A DNA stretch of 64,000 bases from Gilvimarinus xylanilyticus (GCF_024195295.1 NZ_JAMFTH010000001.1:186001-250000), one strand, 5' to 3'; shown: positions 34,177 through 43,291, counted from the stretch's first letter. The notes: generated from the sequence alone by a model not told the origin. Made by a program: numbers and translations.

Positions 34177-34778
34177 TGCTCAAGCGAGTCGCCTTTTTTA
34201 CAGTCTGTATTTTTCTCGCGGCCTGCTCGCGCGGTCCGGTGCTGGAATATCTACCGCCCGATGCGGTTATTCTCGCTTTTGGTGATAGCTTAACCCGCGG
34301 CACCGGCGCTGCGGCTGGCGAGAGCTACCCCGAACAATTGGCTGCATTGATTGGCCGCGAGGTTATTAACCGTGGCGTTCCGGGCGAGACTTCTGCCCAG
34401 GGGCTGACCCGCTTGCCGGGGGTGTTGGATGAGGTGCAGCCGCAATTGCTTTTACTGTGTCACGGGGGCAACGATATCCTTCGCACCCTAAGCATGACGC
34501 AAATGCAAAGCAATTTGCAGCAGATGATCGATCTGGCCCGCGAGCGGGATATTCAAGTGGTGTTAATCGGCGTACCCAAGCGCTCGTTACTGTTGCGCGA
34601 AGAGCCTATTTACCACGAGCTTGCCGAGCAAAATTCCCTTCCTTTGCTGGACGATATTGTCGCCGATGTATTGGGCGAGAGCGAACTGCGTTCTGATCGC
34701 GTTCACCCCAACCGTGCCGGTTACCGGCAAATGGCCGAGGCCGTGCAGGAACTGTTACTGGAAAAAGGGGCGCTCTAA
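34176..34778 (+). CDS. GDSL-type esterase lipoprotein (TesA/arylesterase-like)
   Basis: SGNH hydrolase, 200 residues, with an N-terminal lipoprotein signal (FTVCIFLAAC, acylated Cys15). The four catalytic blocks are present: GDSLTRG with the nucleophilic Ser, Gly in NRGVPGETS, GGND with Asn, and DRVHPN with the Asp-His pair. It should hydrolyse thioesters or carboxyl esters in the periplasm. E. coli TesA is soluble in the periplasm; the lipidated form here suggests membrane tethering. The start ATG overlaps the stop of the AAA+ gene (TAATG), implying coupled translation. Confidence 0.92.
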   Translation: MLKRVAFFTVCIFLAACSRGPVLEYLPPDAVILAFGDSLTRGTGAAAGESYPEQLAALIGREVINRGVPGETSAQGLTRLPGVLDEVQPQLLLLCHGGNDILRTLSMTQMQSNLQQMIDLARERDIQVVLIGVPKRSLLLREEPIYHELAEQNSLPLLDDIVADVLGESELRSDRVHPNRAGYRQMAEAVQELLLEKGAL

Positions 34779-34838
34779 GCGCGAACTGTGGGGAAGCATA
34801 GGATGAGAGTAAAAAAGCTGTGGGATCTTAGTGACTGA

Positions 34839-35585
34839 ATGAAGCTGGTTAACTGGAACTGTGCGGGTGCCTTTCGCAAAAAATATCGGGCTCTGGATCA
34901 GTTCGATGCTGACGTCTTAGTGATTCAGGAGTGTGAAGATCCGGCCCATTCTAGCCAAGCGTACCGTGATTGGGCTGGAAATTACGCATGGGTTGGAGCA
35001 ACGCGCCATAAAGGTCTGGGTGTTTTTGCCCGCAGAGGACATCGCATAAAGTCTTTGGACTGGGCGGGTGAGTTTTCTGTTCCCGTGTTTGCCGGTCATA
35101 AGGTAGAGCAGACCTGGCGCACCGAAGATTTGCAAAGCTTTCTGCCGGTTAGGATTAACGATGATATCACTCTGTTGGCTGTTTGGACCAAGCGCGCTGG
35201 GTCGGATACCTTCAATTATATTGGCCAGTTGTGGAAATATCTCACCATACATTTGCCTGATTTACCCGAGCAAAAGGGTGTGGCCGTGGGTGATTTTAAC
35301 AGCAATGTGATCTGGGATCGGGCAGACCGGTGGTGGAATCACTCGGATGTAGTACACATTCTGGACCAGCGCGGTTATCGGTCGGCCTATCATCACGTTA
35401 CCGGCGAGGAGCCGGGGGCGGAAAGCCATCCCACCTATTATATGTACCGTCACCCGGATAAGGGCTACCACATTGATTACAGCTTCTTAACCACCGATCT
35501 GTTAGCTCAGGCGCAATACCAGGCTTGCGCCCCGCAAGAGTGGCTTCAGGTTAGCGACCATATTCCCCAGATCATTCAGTTCTAA
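34839..35585 (+). CDS. endonuclease/exonuclease/phosphatase family protein
   Basis: EEP-superfamily metal-dependent hydrolase, 248 residues, without a signal peptide. Motifs are the opening KLVNWNCAGAFRKKYRAL (Asn), DVLVIQECEDP (Glu metal ligand), VAVGDFNSNVIWD (the GDFN catalytic Asp/Asn), and the final HIDYSFLT plus VSDHIPQIIQF (Asp-His). Relatives act on DNA, phospholipids or nucleotides; the substrate here is unknown. It follows the GDSL gene after a 60-bp gap. No clear Shine-Dalgarno sequence lies upstream of the ATG. Confidence 0.83.
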   Translation: MKLVNWNCAGAFRKKYRALDQFDADVLVIQECEDPAHSSQAYRDWAGNYAWVGATRHKGLGVFARRGHRIKSLDWAGEFSVPVFAGHKVEQTWRTEDLQSFLPVRINDDITLLAVWTKRAGSDTFNYIGQLWKYLTIHLPDLPEQKGVAVGDFNSNVIWDRADRWWNHSDVVHILDQRGYRSAYHHVTGEEPGAESHPTYYMYRHPDKGYHIDYSFLTTDLLAQAQYQACAPQEWLQVSDHIPQIIQF

Positions 35586-35604
35586 GCGATGGCTTTCGTC
35601 CATG

Positions 35605-35616
35605 CGTCATTTGACG
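35605..35616. promoter_or_regulatory. CGTCA-TT-TGACG palindrome upstream of fmdA
   Basis: Short perfect 5-bp inverted repeat, 120 bp upstream of the formamidase start, in a 151-bp gene-free gap. It is a possible operator. I could not recognise a sigma-54 promoter there, which might have been expected for a nitrogen-scavenging gene. Confidence 0.3.
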
Positions 35617-35736
35617 TAGGCGGCGGGCAATTTGTCGTATTGTTGTTTGGGGTGTGGAACCCGATACTAATCCTGAAATTTGCGGCGGCAAATGCTTTGC
35701 CGGTTTTTAGGTATCAGGTCCACAGGAGCCTCTGTC

Positions 35737-36969
35737 ATGACAGAAACCATCGTCAAAATCGACTTGTCTAAGTCGGCCTACGAAAACGATATGATCCACA
35801 ACCGCTGGCATCCAGATATTCCCATGGTGGCAACGGTTAAACCCGGTGACGACTTCATTATGGAGTGTTACGACTGGACCGGCGGTCAGATTGAAAACAA
35901 CGACAGCGCCGATGATGTGCGCGACGTCGACTTAACTCAGGTTCACTTCTTGTCAGGCCCGGTCGGGGTTGAGGGTGCCGAGCCAGGTGATTTGCTGGTG
36001 GTGGATATTCTTGATATCGGCACTTTTGAGGAGAGTAACTGGGGGTTTAACGGCTTTTTCTCCAAAAACAATGGCGGTGGTTTTCTGACCGAGCACTTCC
36101 CGGATGCGCAGAAATCGATCTGGGACTTTAACGGCATGTTTACCAAGTCTCGGCATATTCCGGGCGTGGAATTCGCAGGTCTCATTCACCCGGGGTTGAT
36201 CGGTTGCTTGCCCTCCAAGGAAATGCTGGATACCTGGAACGAGCGTGAGAAAGGCTTGTACGACACCAACCCCGATCGAGTGCCGGCCCTGGCGACATTG
36301 CCCTATGCCGATACGGCCCACATGGGACGCATGAGCGGAGACGCCGCCAAAGAAGCCGCCGCGGAAGGGGCCCGGACCGTGCCGCCGCGCGAGCACGGCG
36401 GTAACTGCGACATTAAGGATTTGTCGCGGGGCTCTAAAATTTATTTCCCTGTGTACGTGGATGGCGGCGGCCTGAGCGTGGGGGATTTGCACTTCAGTCA
36501 GGGCGACGGTGAAATCACCTTCTGTGGCGCCATTGAAATGGCGGGCTGGATTCACTTGCGCGTGAATCTCGTCAAAGGCGGCATGGAAAAGTACGGGGTG
36601 AAAAATCCAATCTTCAAACCCAGCCCCATCACGCCTAAGTATGATGATTACATTATTTTTGAAGGCATTTCCGTCGATGAGTATGGCGAGCAGCATTATT
36701 TGGATGTGCATGTTGCCTATCGCCAGGCGTGCTTAAATGCCATTGAGTTCCTAACCAAGTTTGGCTACACCAAAGCGCAAAGCTACGCCATATTGGGCTG
36801 TGCACCGGTACAGGGACATATCAGTGGGGTGGTGGATATCCCCAATGCCTGCGCTACTTTGTGGTTGCCCAACGATATTTTCGATATCGATCTCAATCCT
36901 ACCGCTGATGGCCCGATGGTTCAGGTGGAAAATACCGTCGATGTACCTCTGTCGAAGGATAAGGAGTAA
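35737..36969 (+). CDS. fmdA: formamidase
   Basis: Acetamidase/formamidase family enzyme that hydrolyses formamide to formate and ammonia, 410 residues, cytoplasmic. The N-terminal segment ETIVKIDLSKSAYENDMIHNRWHPDIPMVATVKPGDDF is the FmdA signature opening. Conserved parts include FLSGPVGVEGAEPGDLLVVDIL, GLIHPGLIGCLPS and GNCDIKDLSRGSKIYFPVYV. The start is the ATG at 35737 with CAGGAG upstream. fmdB follows after 5 nt, as in Methylophilus. It may work with the urea/amide importer and allophanate hydrolase 33 kb away, though nothing in the sequence links them directly. Confidence 0.95.
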   Translation: MTETIVKIDLSKSAYENDMIHNRWHPDIPMVATVKPGDDFIMECYDWTGGQIENNDSADDVRDVDLTQVHFLSGPVGVEGAEPGDLLVVDILDIGTFEESNWGFNGFFSKNNGGGFLTEHFPDAQKSIWDFNGMFTKSRHIPGVEFAGLIHPGLIGCLPSKEMLDTWNEREKGLYDTNPDRVPALATLPYADTAHMGRMSGDAAKEAAAEGARTVPPREHGGNCDIKDLSRGSKIYFPVYVDGGGLSVGDLHFSQGDGEITFCGAIEMAGWIHLRVNLVKGGMEKYGVKNPIFKPSPITPKYDDYIIFEGISVDEYGEQHYLDVHVAYRQACLNAIEFLTKFGYTKAQSYAILGCAPVQGHISGVVDIPNACATLWLPNDIFDIDLNPTADGPMVQVENTVDVPLSKDKE

Positions 36970-36974
36970 CAGCA

Positions 36975-37343
36975 ATGCCAGTGTACGACTATCGCTGTAA
37001 AGATCACGGTGTTTTCAGCGGCCTGGCGACCATGGACAAGAGCGCGGAACCCGCCTCTTGTCCTGCGTGCGGGGAGAGTTGTGCCCGCGTGATCATGGTG
37101 TCGCCGACCTTGCTGGATATGGCACCGGGCAATCGCGAGGCCCATGCCCGCAACGAAAAATCCCGGGATAAGCCCGCCTTCTCCACGCCTGAGTACCGCG
37201 CCGAGCAAAAAGCCAGGCGCGAGCACAAGCATGGCAAGGGGTGCGGCTGTGGCGACAAACCGATTAGGCAATCTCACGTGGTTTATACCGCCGATGGTTC
37301 CAAAGTATTTCCATCTGCACGGCCCTGGATGATCAGCCACTAA
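36975..37343 (+). CDS. fmdB: FmdB family zinc-ribbon protein
   Basis: Putative regulatory protein of 122 residues with an N-terminal zinc ribbon. The opening is PVYDYRCKDHGVFSGLATMDK and the second knuckle is ASCPACGESCARV; the first knuckle is reduced, with one Cys and a nearby His (CKDHG) in place of CxxC. A second Cys/His cluster lies near residue 90 (HKHGKGCGCGD). FmdB was described in Methylophilus as a regulator of formamidase expression. AAGGAG precedes the ATG by about 7 nt. A strong terminator follows, so fmdAB is a complete unit. Confidence 0.9.
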   Translation: MPVYDYRCKDHGVFSGLATMDKSAEPASCPACGESCARVIMVSPTLLDMAPGNREAHARNEKSRDKPAFSTPEYRAEQKARREHKHGKGCGCGDKPIRQSHVVYTADGSKVFPSARPWMISH

Positions 37344-37374
37344 AGATATTGAATTTCCGTTTGTTTGAGGGTTA

Positions 37375-37399
37375 GGGAGGCGCAAGCCTCCCCTTTTTT
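37375..37399 (+). terminator. rho-independent terminator of fmdAB
   Basis: GGGAGGC-GCAA-GCCTCCC is a perfect 7-bp stem with a GCAA tetraloop, followed by CTTTTTT. Confidence 0.93.
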
Positions 37400-37506
37400 G
37401 CCCAAGGTCTGCCTGCTTACATTACTTTACGCAAATGCTCGCATCCAATGTCACACCTGTGGCGTAATAATTCGCAAATCCCCACCTCTAACCGACGGAG
37501 TTCAGC

Positions 37507-38760
37507 ATGACAGGCAGTTACAACCTCACTTTGGTCTTCGCATCTTATTGCGTCGCCGTTATTGCCGCCTATACGGCTATTTATTTTGGCACCCGACTGT
37601 TCACTATCACCGGCCCGGCCCGCCGCTTCTGGTTGTGGATCGGGGCCGTATGCCTGGGTACGGGCATCTGGTCGATGCACTTTGTGGGTATGAGCGCGTA
37701 TACCATGCCCATGGATATGGAAATGAGCTTCAGCCTGCCGCTCACCATCGCCTCGTGGATTCCAGCGGTTCTCGCCTCGGCCCTGGCGCTGACAGTGATC
37801 ACCCGGCCTCAGGCATCGGTCAAAAGCGTTGTCTCCAGTGCCATTATTATGGGCGCGGGTATTTCTGCGATGCACTATGGCGGTATGTATGCCATGCAGA
37901 TGCAACCGCAAATTCAGTACGACTCCCTGATTGTGGCGATTTCTGTCCTGATTGCGGTGGTCGCTTCGGGAGCGGCCCTGGTGATTTGTCGCCAGGTTCG
38001 GGTGGTGCCCGCCAAGTATGCCTTGGCGACCAAAACCGCGGCGGCCTTGGTAATGGGGGCGGCCATTTGCGGTATGCACTACACCGGTATGGCGGCGGCC
38101 AGCTACCCCATGGGCGCTGAAATGGCAACCGAAAACTCGTTGCGAGGCCAGTGGATGGGGATTCCCACCGCCATTGTGGCCAGCCTGTTTTTGCTGGTGG
38201 CGCTAGTGGTGGCCTATCAAGATTTTCGCCAGGCGGAAAAAGAACGCCGTGAAGAAAAGCAGCGTACTCAGCAAATCCACAGCGCCGCCTTTACCGATTC
38301 GGTAACCGGGCTCAGCAACCGCAGCGCCTTCGAGCAGGCGTTGATGCGTCGAATTGCTGGCGCAGGGCAAAAGGGCTTTAGCCTTTTGTATCTGGACTTA
38401 GGGCAATACCGCGAGCTACAAAACACTGAGGGCGAGAGCGCAAGCGACGAATTTGCCAGAGGTGTCGCGAACATGCTGCAGACACGTGTCCAAGGTATTG
38501 ACGTGCTGGTTCGCTACTCCAGCAGTGGTTTTATGGTCTTACTGAACGGTCGCCAGCAAGACGCGCAGGTAAAAGCTTTAGCTCTGGCAATAAAGGCGGA
38601 TATCCAGTCGTTGCCGTTTGCGGCCCAGTACGGGCAGTGGACTCTGGGGTGCAGCCACTATCCCGACAGTGCCAGCAACAGTCGTTTATTGGTGCGCGAG
38701 GCGCAGCGTGGCCGCTTCGGTTCGACCACCAGTGGCGCGCCCGAGCCAGTGGCAGCCTAG
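37507..38760 (+). CDS. MHYT-domain membrane sensor with degenerate GGDEF domain
   Basis: Inner-membrane protein, 417 residues. Seven helices (about 8-240) contain three MHYT-type motifs: MHFVGM (57-62), MHYGGM (122-127) and MHYTGM (190-195), proposed in this family to bind copper and sense gases or redox state. A short linker (about 240-258) leads to a GGDEF-like domain that begins FTDSVTGLSNRSAFEQAL, the proper entry motif. The active-site loop, however, reads SSSGF (338-342) in place of GGDEF, and the metal Asp region is altered too, so cyclase activity is not expected. It could be a c-di-GMP or GTP effector, or a relic. It is a single gene after the fmdAB terminator. Confidence 0.88.
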   Translation: MTGSYNLTLVFASYCVAVIAAYTAIYFGTRLFTITGPARRFWLWIGAVCLGTGIWSMHFVGMSAYTMPMDMEMSFSLPLTIASWIPAVLASALALTVITRPQASVKSVVSSAIIMGAGISAMHYGGMYAMQMQPQIQYDSLIVAISVLIAVVASGAALVICRQVRVVPAKYALATKTAAALVMGAAICGMHYTGMAAASYPMGAEMATENSLRGQWMGIPTAIVASLFLLVALVVAYQDFRQAEKERREEKQRTQQIHSAAFTDSVTGLSNRSAFEQALMRRIAGAGQKGFSLLYLDLGQYRELQNTEGESASDEFARGVANMLQTRVQGIDVLVRYSSSGFMVLLNGRQQDAQVKALALAIKADIQSLPFAAQYGQWTLGCSHYPDSASNSRLLVREAQRGRFGSTTSGAPEPVAA

Positions 38761-38831
38761 CCGGGAGGCGCAGTGAGTGGGAGAATCGTGTATACTCCGC
38801 CCACATTTTAGTCAAATCAGGTATTTAGGTT

Positions 38832-40466
38832 TTGATCACAAAGCTGCTTAAAAAGATGATGGGGGGCGATGAGGCTCCCAAGGCACAAGAGTCTAAAAAC
38901 AGTCATAAGTCCGATGCGCGCTCCGGCGGGGGTAAAAAGAACCAAGGCACCGGCAAGTCGGCGCGTAACGACAAAGCAGCTAAATCGGCGAATACCAAGT
39001 CCGAGGGGAAAAAATCGCCCCAGAAAAAGGGCGGCGGTAAGAAAAAACACCCCAATCAAGCGAACGCCGAAAAACCGAATAATTCGGACAACAAAAAGCT
39101 TAAAAGCGATAAGCCAAAGAAAAACAAAAGCAACAAACCTAAAAAATCGGCACCCAAGGCGCCTTGGGATATTAGTCAATTTCCGGTTCCCGAGATTGAG
39201 GGAAAAACCCGCTTTCACGATCTGGGGCTGGAAAACGACCTGATGCACGCGATTGCCGATTTGGGCTTTGAGTACTGCTCGCCCATTCAGGCGCAATCAT
39301 TACCCTATGCCCTGCGCGGGCGCGATGTGGTGGGTAAAGCCCAGACGGGCACTGGTAAAACGGCGGCCTTTTTGGCGGCCATTATCGATGATTTACTTAA
39401 GCACAAGCTTACCGAAGAGCGCTATGCGGGCGAGGCGAGGGCGCTGGTTATTGCCCCCACTCGCGAGCTGGTGATGCAAATATCCGATGACGCCAAAGCC
39501 TTGTGTAAACACACCGACCTGCAAATCCATACCTTAGTGGGCGGCATGGATTACAGTAAGCAACAGCGCCGCTTGCACGATACCTTGGTAGATATCCTGG
39601 TCGCGACTCCGGGCCGATTGTTGGATTTTTGCCGCAATAAAGACGTCTTTTTGGATCAGCTGGAAATTCTGGTTATCGATGAAGCCGACCGTATGCTGGA
39701 TATGGGGTTTATCCCTCAGGTGCGGCAGATTGTGCGTCAAACGCCCAAGCGCGAGGAGCGCCAAACGCTGTTTTTCTCGGCGACCTTCACTGACGAGGTG
39801 CACCGCCTAGTAGAGCAATGGACCAATGACCCAGTCACCGTGGAAATCCAGCCCGACAGCGTGGCCACCGACACCGTCACCCAGCATATTTACCTGGCCA
39901 GCACTGATGAAAAATACACTTTGCTCTACAACCTGATTCAAGATGCCGAGGTGGAAAGCTTAATTGTGTTCGCCAATCGCCGGGACGAGTGCCGCGATTT
40001 GGAGGACAAGCTTAAGCGCCACGGGATACCGGTGGGTTTGCTATCCGGTGAAATTGCTCAGAACAAGCGGGTGTCAACCCTCAAAGCGTTTAAATCCGGT
40101 GAGCTTAAAGTGTTGGTGGCGACTGATGTGGCCGGGCGAGGTATCCACATTGACGGTATCAGTCACGTGGTGAATTTCACTCTGCCAGAAGAGCCAGAGG
40201 ACTATGTTCACCGCATTGGCCGCACAGGCCGGGCGGGTAAGTCGGGCACCTCGATCAGCTTTGCCTGCGAGGACGACGCTTTCCGCCTAATGCCCATTGA
40301 GGAGCTGTTGGGGCGCCAGCTCAAGTGCGAGCAGCCGCCGCAAGAGCTATTGCTTGAGACACCTCCCATGGCGGCGCCACAGCGTAAACCGCGCGACGCG
40401 CAGCGCAATCGCCGTGGCGGTGGCCATCGCCGCAGCGGCAATCGCTCGGGGCAGCGCCGCTCTTAA
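38832..40466 (+). CDS. rhlB: DEAD-box RNA helicase, RhlB-like
   Basis: ATP-dependent RNA helicase, 544 residues. A Lys/Ser/Asn-rich, low-complexity N-terminal extension (about 12-110) precedes the core. Core motifs are the Q region [24 protein letters not shown] (motif I), PTRELVMQ (Ia), [13 protein letters not shown] (II, DEAD), FFSATF (III), IVFANRR (IV), [14 protein letters not shown] (V) and [13 protein letters not shown] (VI). The C-terminus is Arg/Gly-rich. The start is probably the TTG at 38832, because the [11 protein letters not shown] opening resembles pseudomonad RhlB (LKALKKMFG); ATGs 24-27 nt downstream would lose it. It probably works in mRNA decay. Confidence 0.88.
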   Translation: MITKLLKKMMGGDEAPKAQESKNSHKSDARSGGGKKNQGTGKSARNDKAAKSANTKSEGKKSPQKKGGGKKKHPNQANAEKPNNSDNKKLKSDKPKKNKSNKPKKSAPKAPWDISQFPVPEIEGKTRFHDLGLENDLMHAIADLGFEYCSPIQAQSLPYALRGRDVVGKAQTGTGKTAAFLAAIIDDLLKHKLTEERYAGEARALVIAPTRELVMQISDDAKALCKHTDLQIHTLVGGMDYSKQQRRLHDTLVDILVATPGRLLDFCRNKDVFLDQLEILVIDEADRMLDMGFIPQVRQIVRQTPKREERQTLFFSATFTDEVHRLVEQWTNDPVTVEIQPDSVATDTVTQHIYLASTDEKYTLLYNLIQDAEVESLIVFANRRDECRDLEDKLKRHGIPVGLLSGEIAQNKRVSTLKAFKSGELKVLVATDVAGRGIHIDGISHVVNFTLPEEPEDYVHRIGRTGRAGKSGTSISFACEDDAFRLMPIEELLGRQLKCEQPPQELLLETPPMAAPQRKPRDAQRNRRGGGHRRSGNRSGQRRS

Positions 40467-40478
40467 CCTATCTTTCTT

Positions 40479-40508
40479 CCCTGGGCGCCGTGCGCCCCGG
40501 GGGCTTTT
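40479..40508 (+). terminator. terminator after rhlB
   Basis: CCCTGGGCGC and GCGCCCCGGGG form a GC-rich stem around CGT (one internal mismatch), followed by GCTTTTC. Confidence 0.7.
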
Positions 40509-40551
40509 CTGCTAACGTGTCGCCTTTGTCTCTAAGGCGCACGTAGAACCA

Positions 40552-41916
40552 ATGCAAAGCAGCTCATCGCCCGCCCACACCGCAAAACCCCACCCCTGGC
40601 TGGCGGCGCTTAATAACTACCGCGATTGGCGACTGCTGTATATTTTTTTACTGGGCTGCTCGTCGGGCTTTCCTTTTGTTTTGATTGGTTCGAACTTAAG
40701 TGGTTGGCTCACCGACAGTGGTATTGCCCGTGCTCAAGTCGGGCTTTTGTATTCTGTATTTGCGGTTTACGCGATTAACTTTTTGTGGGCCCCGCTGCTC
40801 GATCGGGTGCGTTTACTCGGTGTATGCCGTTGGCTGGGGCTAAGACGCGGTTGGATCTTTACCTTGCAGGCGATCATGTTGGGCGCCACGCTGCTCTTGG
40901 CGGGTTTAAATCCCGACAAGGATTTGCTGCTGTTGTCTTTGTTGGCCCTGCTGATTGCGACCTGTTCAGCCACCCACGATATCGCCATTGACGCCTATCG
41001 TATTGATATTATCGGTAAGGATGCCAACAAGGTTCCCGCCGCTTCGGCGGTAAGTATCGTGGGCTGGTGGACCGGTTACTCCCTGCCGGGATATTTGGCG
41101 TTTGCCAACGCCGACGCCATTGGCTGGGATGGGGTGTATTTGTGGATGGCCGCTATCTTGGCACTGCTTATGGTGTTCACCCTGGTGGTGCGCGAGCCAA
41201 TATCCGATCGCCGCGCGTTGCAACAGGCAGCCGAGCTGCGTTACCAGGGTATGCTGGATGCGGGTAATAGCCCCTGGGCCAAGGCGGTTGTGTGGCTAAC
41301 CGTCACGGTGGTGGAGCCTTTTGCCGAGTTTTTTCGCCGCAATGGCGTGCGCCTGGCCCTGTCGATATTGTTGTTTGTGTTTTTATTCAAAATCGGCGAA
41401 GCCTTTTTAGGGCGTATGTCGATTGTGTTTTACCGCGAGGTTGGCTACTCCAACGAACAGATTGCGCACTATTCCAAACTTGTGGGCTGGGGGTTGACCA
41501 TTTTGTTTACCCTGGTGGGCAGCACCATTAATATTCGCTACGGCATTGTGCGCGGCTTATTTATTGGCGGCGTCGCTATGGCCGCGAGCAATTTAATGTT
41601 CGCCTGGATTGCGCTGGCCGGGCCCAAAGAGAGCCTGTTTTTGGCCGCTATCGTGGTGGATAATTTCTGCGCTGCCTTCTCTACAGTGGCCTTTGTGTCG
41701 CTGTTAACCTGGCTGACAGGGCGGGCCTTCTCCGGGGCGCAGTACGCGCTTTTGGCATCGCTGGGAAGTTTAGGGCGCACCACGCTCGCCTCGGGCAGTG
41801 GATTTTTGGTGGATGCGCTAAACGGTAATTGGGCGCTGTTTTTTGTCCTGACGGCGGTGATGGTGATACCGGGCTTGATCTTGCTGGTGGTCATCGGCAA
41901 AAAGCTTCGGGATTAG
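40552..41916 (+). CDS. ampG: AmpG-like MFS permease
   Basis: Inner-membrane permease of 454 residues related to AmpG, which imports anhydromuropeptides for peptidoglycan recycling. The opening WRLLYIFLLGCSSGFPFVLIGSNLSGWLTDSGI is the AmpG signature, followed by FLWAPLLDRV and the DIAIDAYRIDII segment of the family. About 12 helices are predicted. It is shorter than E. coli AmpG (491), lacking some C-terminal residues. The gene overlaps the convergent alkyltransferase-like gene by 4 bp. No beta-lactamase or ampD gene is nearby. Confidence 0.82.
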   Translation: MQSSSSPAHTAKPHPWLAALNNYRDWRLLYIFLLGCSSGFPFVLIGSNLSGWLTDSGIARAQVGLLYSVFAVYAINFLWAPLLDRVRLLGVCRWLGLRRGWIFTLQAIMLGATLLLAGLNPDKDLLLLSLLALLIATCSATHDIAIDAYRIDIIGKDANKVPAASAVSIVGWWTGYSLPGYLAFANADAIGWDGVYLWMAAILALLMVFTLVVREPISDRRALQQAAELRYQGMLDAGNSPWAKAVVWLTVTVVEPFAEFFRRNGVRLALSILLFVFLFKIGEAFLGRMSIVFYREVGYSNEQIAHYSKLVGWGLTILFTLVGSTINIRYGIVRGLFIGGVAMAASNLMFAWIALAGPKESLFLAAIVVDNFCAAFSTVAFVSLLTWLTGRAFSGAQYALLASLGSLGRTTLASGSGFLVDALNGNWALFFVLTAVMVIPGLILLVVIGKKLRD

Positions 41917-42227
41917 CGCGCAGGGTCATAAAGGTAGGTTTTTAAGTCGACGCGCTGAGCGCGCACCTCGACTCCTTCGGCTTTGAGGCGCTCGCATTGC
42001 TCAGCTCCCGAGCTATCGCTTGGCAGGCTTATACGGCCCGCTGCATTAATGACTCGGTGCCAGGGCAGGCGAGTGTTCGAAGGTAGTAGTTTAAGTTCAC
42101 GGCCCACCCAGCGCGCCGCACCGGGTTTACCCGCCAGACGCGCCAGGTGTCCGTAGGTGATAACCCTGCCCGGCGGGATCATGGCCAGGGCGGTGTAAAG
42201 CGCTTGTTGAGATTCGTTTTCCGGCAT
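41913..42227 (-). CDS. MGMT family alkyltransferase-like protein (ATL)
   Basis: DNA-base-flipping protein, 104 residues, related to the C-terminal domain of O6-alkylguanine-DNA alkyltransferase. The DNA-binding helix is GRVITYGHLARLAGKPGAARWVGREL. The active-site PCHRV motif is PWHRVI, with Trp replacing the alkyl-accepting Cys, as in E. coli YbaZ-type ATLs. It therefore should bind O6-alkylguanine and hand it to nucleotide excision repair instead of repairing it directly. It converges on ampG with overlapping ends; its start lies 29 bp from the divergent DUF481 gene. Confidence 0.93.
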   Translation of the reverse strand: MPENESQQALYTALAMIPPGRVITYGHLARLAGKPGAARWVGRELKLLPSNTRLPWHRVINAAGRISLPSDSSGAEQCERLKAEGVEVRAQRVDLKTYLYDPAR

Positions 42228-42256
42228 GGATTGCTCTGACGGTTTACAGAGTAGGT

Positions 42257-43288
42257 ATGATAAGTATACGAAATTTTCTATGGCTGTTTTTCGGTCTGTG
42301 GCTTTCTGGTGCTCAGGCAGGCGTCGTAGAGCTGTTTAACGGTGATCGCCTGGAGGGTGAGTTTGTGGGCCTTGAGGGCGATAAGCTGATTTGGGCCTCG
42401 GGTAATTTTGGCGAGGTTAAAATCGCGCGCAGCAAAATTAAAAATATGTCCACCACCATGCCCATGAAAATCAGCGGCAGCGACACCCCTTGTCTGCTCG
42501 ATGGTATGAAGCAAGAGTATCTGTTCTACACCTGTGGTGGCGATCCGGATCAGCGCAGTGTGCCTTTGGCAACTCTGGAGATAATGCTGCCCTTTGAGAG
42601 CCATATCGAGGGCGCTTACACCCTGGGGGGGCGTTTTAGCCTATCGGGGTTTTACGCCGAAGGTAACGACGTGCGCCGGGATATTAAATCCAAGGCCACG
42701 GTCGAGTATCGCCGCAGTGAGTTTCGTCACAACGGCTTGTTAGAGTACGCCAGCTATTCCTCAGACAATGAGGCGCCGGACGAGATTTGGACGAGCCGTT
42801 ATGTTGTCGACTGGTTTTTTCGTGAGCGCTGGTTCTGGAACAATGATATTGCCGTGGGAGCTGACGAATCGCGGGCGGTAGAGACTTATTCCACAATTGG
42901 TACTGGTACCGGTTATCAGTTTTGGGAGAGTTCAGAGCGGGCGTTATCGGTAACCGCGGGTCTGACTTACGTGAACGAACGCTATGAAACCCCCGAAGAC
43001 CCAGAAGAAGATTTTGAAAAGGTAAACGAGCGTTTCGCGATTCGTCTGGGCACCAATTTTCGCTATCAGCTGCCTTTGGGGGTATCCTTCTTTCACGAAA
43101 ACGAGTTTCTCCAGTCGCAGGAAGACAGCCGCGACTGGCGACTTATTACCAATACTGGGTTGAGTGCTCTGATTGCCGGGGAACTCTACTCTGAGCTTAA
43201 AGTCGATTACAACGTAGACAACGAGCCTCAGCCCGATAAAACCCGAGAAGACACCCGCGTGTTGGTGGGTGTCAGTTATGAGTGGTAG
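42257..43288 (+). CDS. DUF481 family outer-membrane protein
   Basis: Predicted beta-barrel of the YdiY/DUF481 family, 343 residues. The signal peptide is FLWLFFGLWLSGAQA, cleaved before GVV. An N-terminal periplasmic segment (about 22-110) contains VVELFNGDRLEGEFVGLEGDKLIWAS and a Cys pair (Cys79, Cys92 region) that could form a disulfide. Alternating amphipathic strands follow (RFSLSGFYAEGNDVRRDIKSKATVEYRR onward), and the protein ends RVLVGVSYEW with an aromatic last residue, as barrels do. The function is unknown. The stop is 3 nt from the fxsA start, so the two are cotranscribed. Confidence 0.82.
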   Translation: MISIRNFLWLFFGLWLSGAQAGVVELFNGDRLEGEFVGLEGDKLIWASGNFGEVKIARSKIKNMSTTMPMKISGSDTPCLLDGMKQEYLFYTCGGDPDQRSVPLATLEIMLPFESHIEGAYTLGGRFSLSGFYAEGNDVRRDIKSKATVEYRRSEFRHNGLLEYASYSSDNEAPDEIWTSRYVVDWFFRERWFWNNDIAVGADESRAVETYSTIGTGTGYQFWESSERALSVTAGLTYVNERYETPEDPEEDFEKVNERFAIRLGTNFRYQLPLGVSFFHENEFLQSQEDSRDWRLITNTGLSALIAGELYSELKVDYNVDNEPQPDKTREDTRVLVGVSYEW

Positions 43289-43291
43289 ATC

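Noticed and set aside
35589-35771. 60-codon ORF upstream of fmdA
   Set aside because: It overlaps the fmdA ribosome-binding site and start in another frame, and the sequence looks non-coding.
40552-41916. AmpG-like permease as part of a beta-lactam resistance locus
   Set aside because: No ampC, ampR or ampD gene is nearby; peptidoglycan recycling is the simpler reading.
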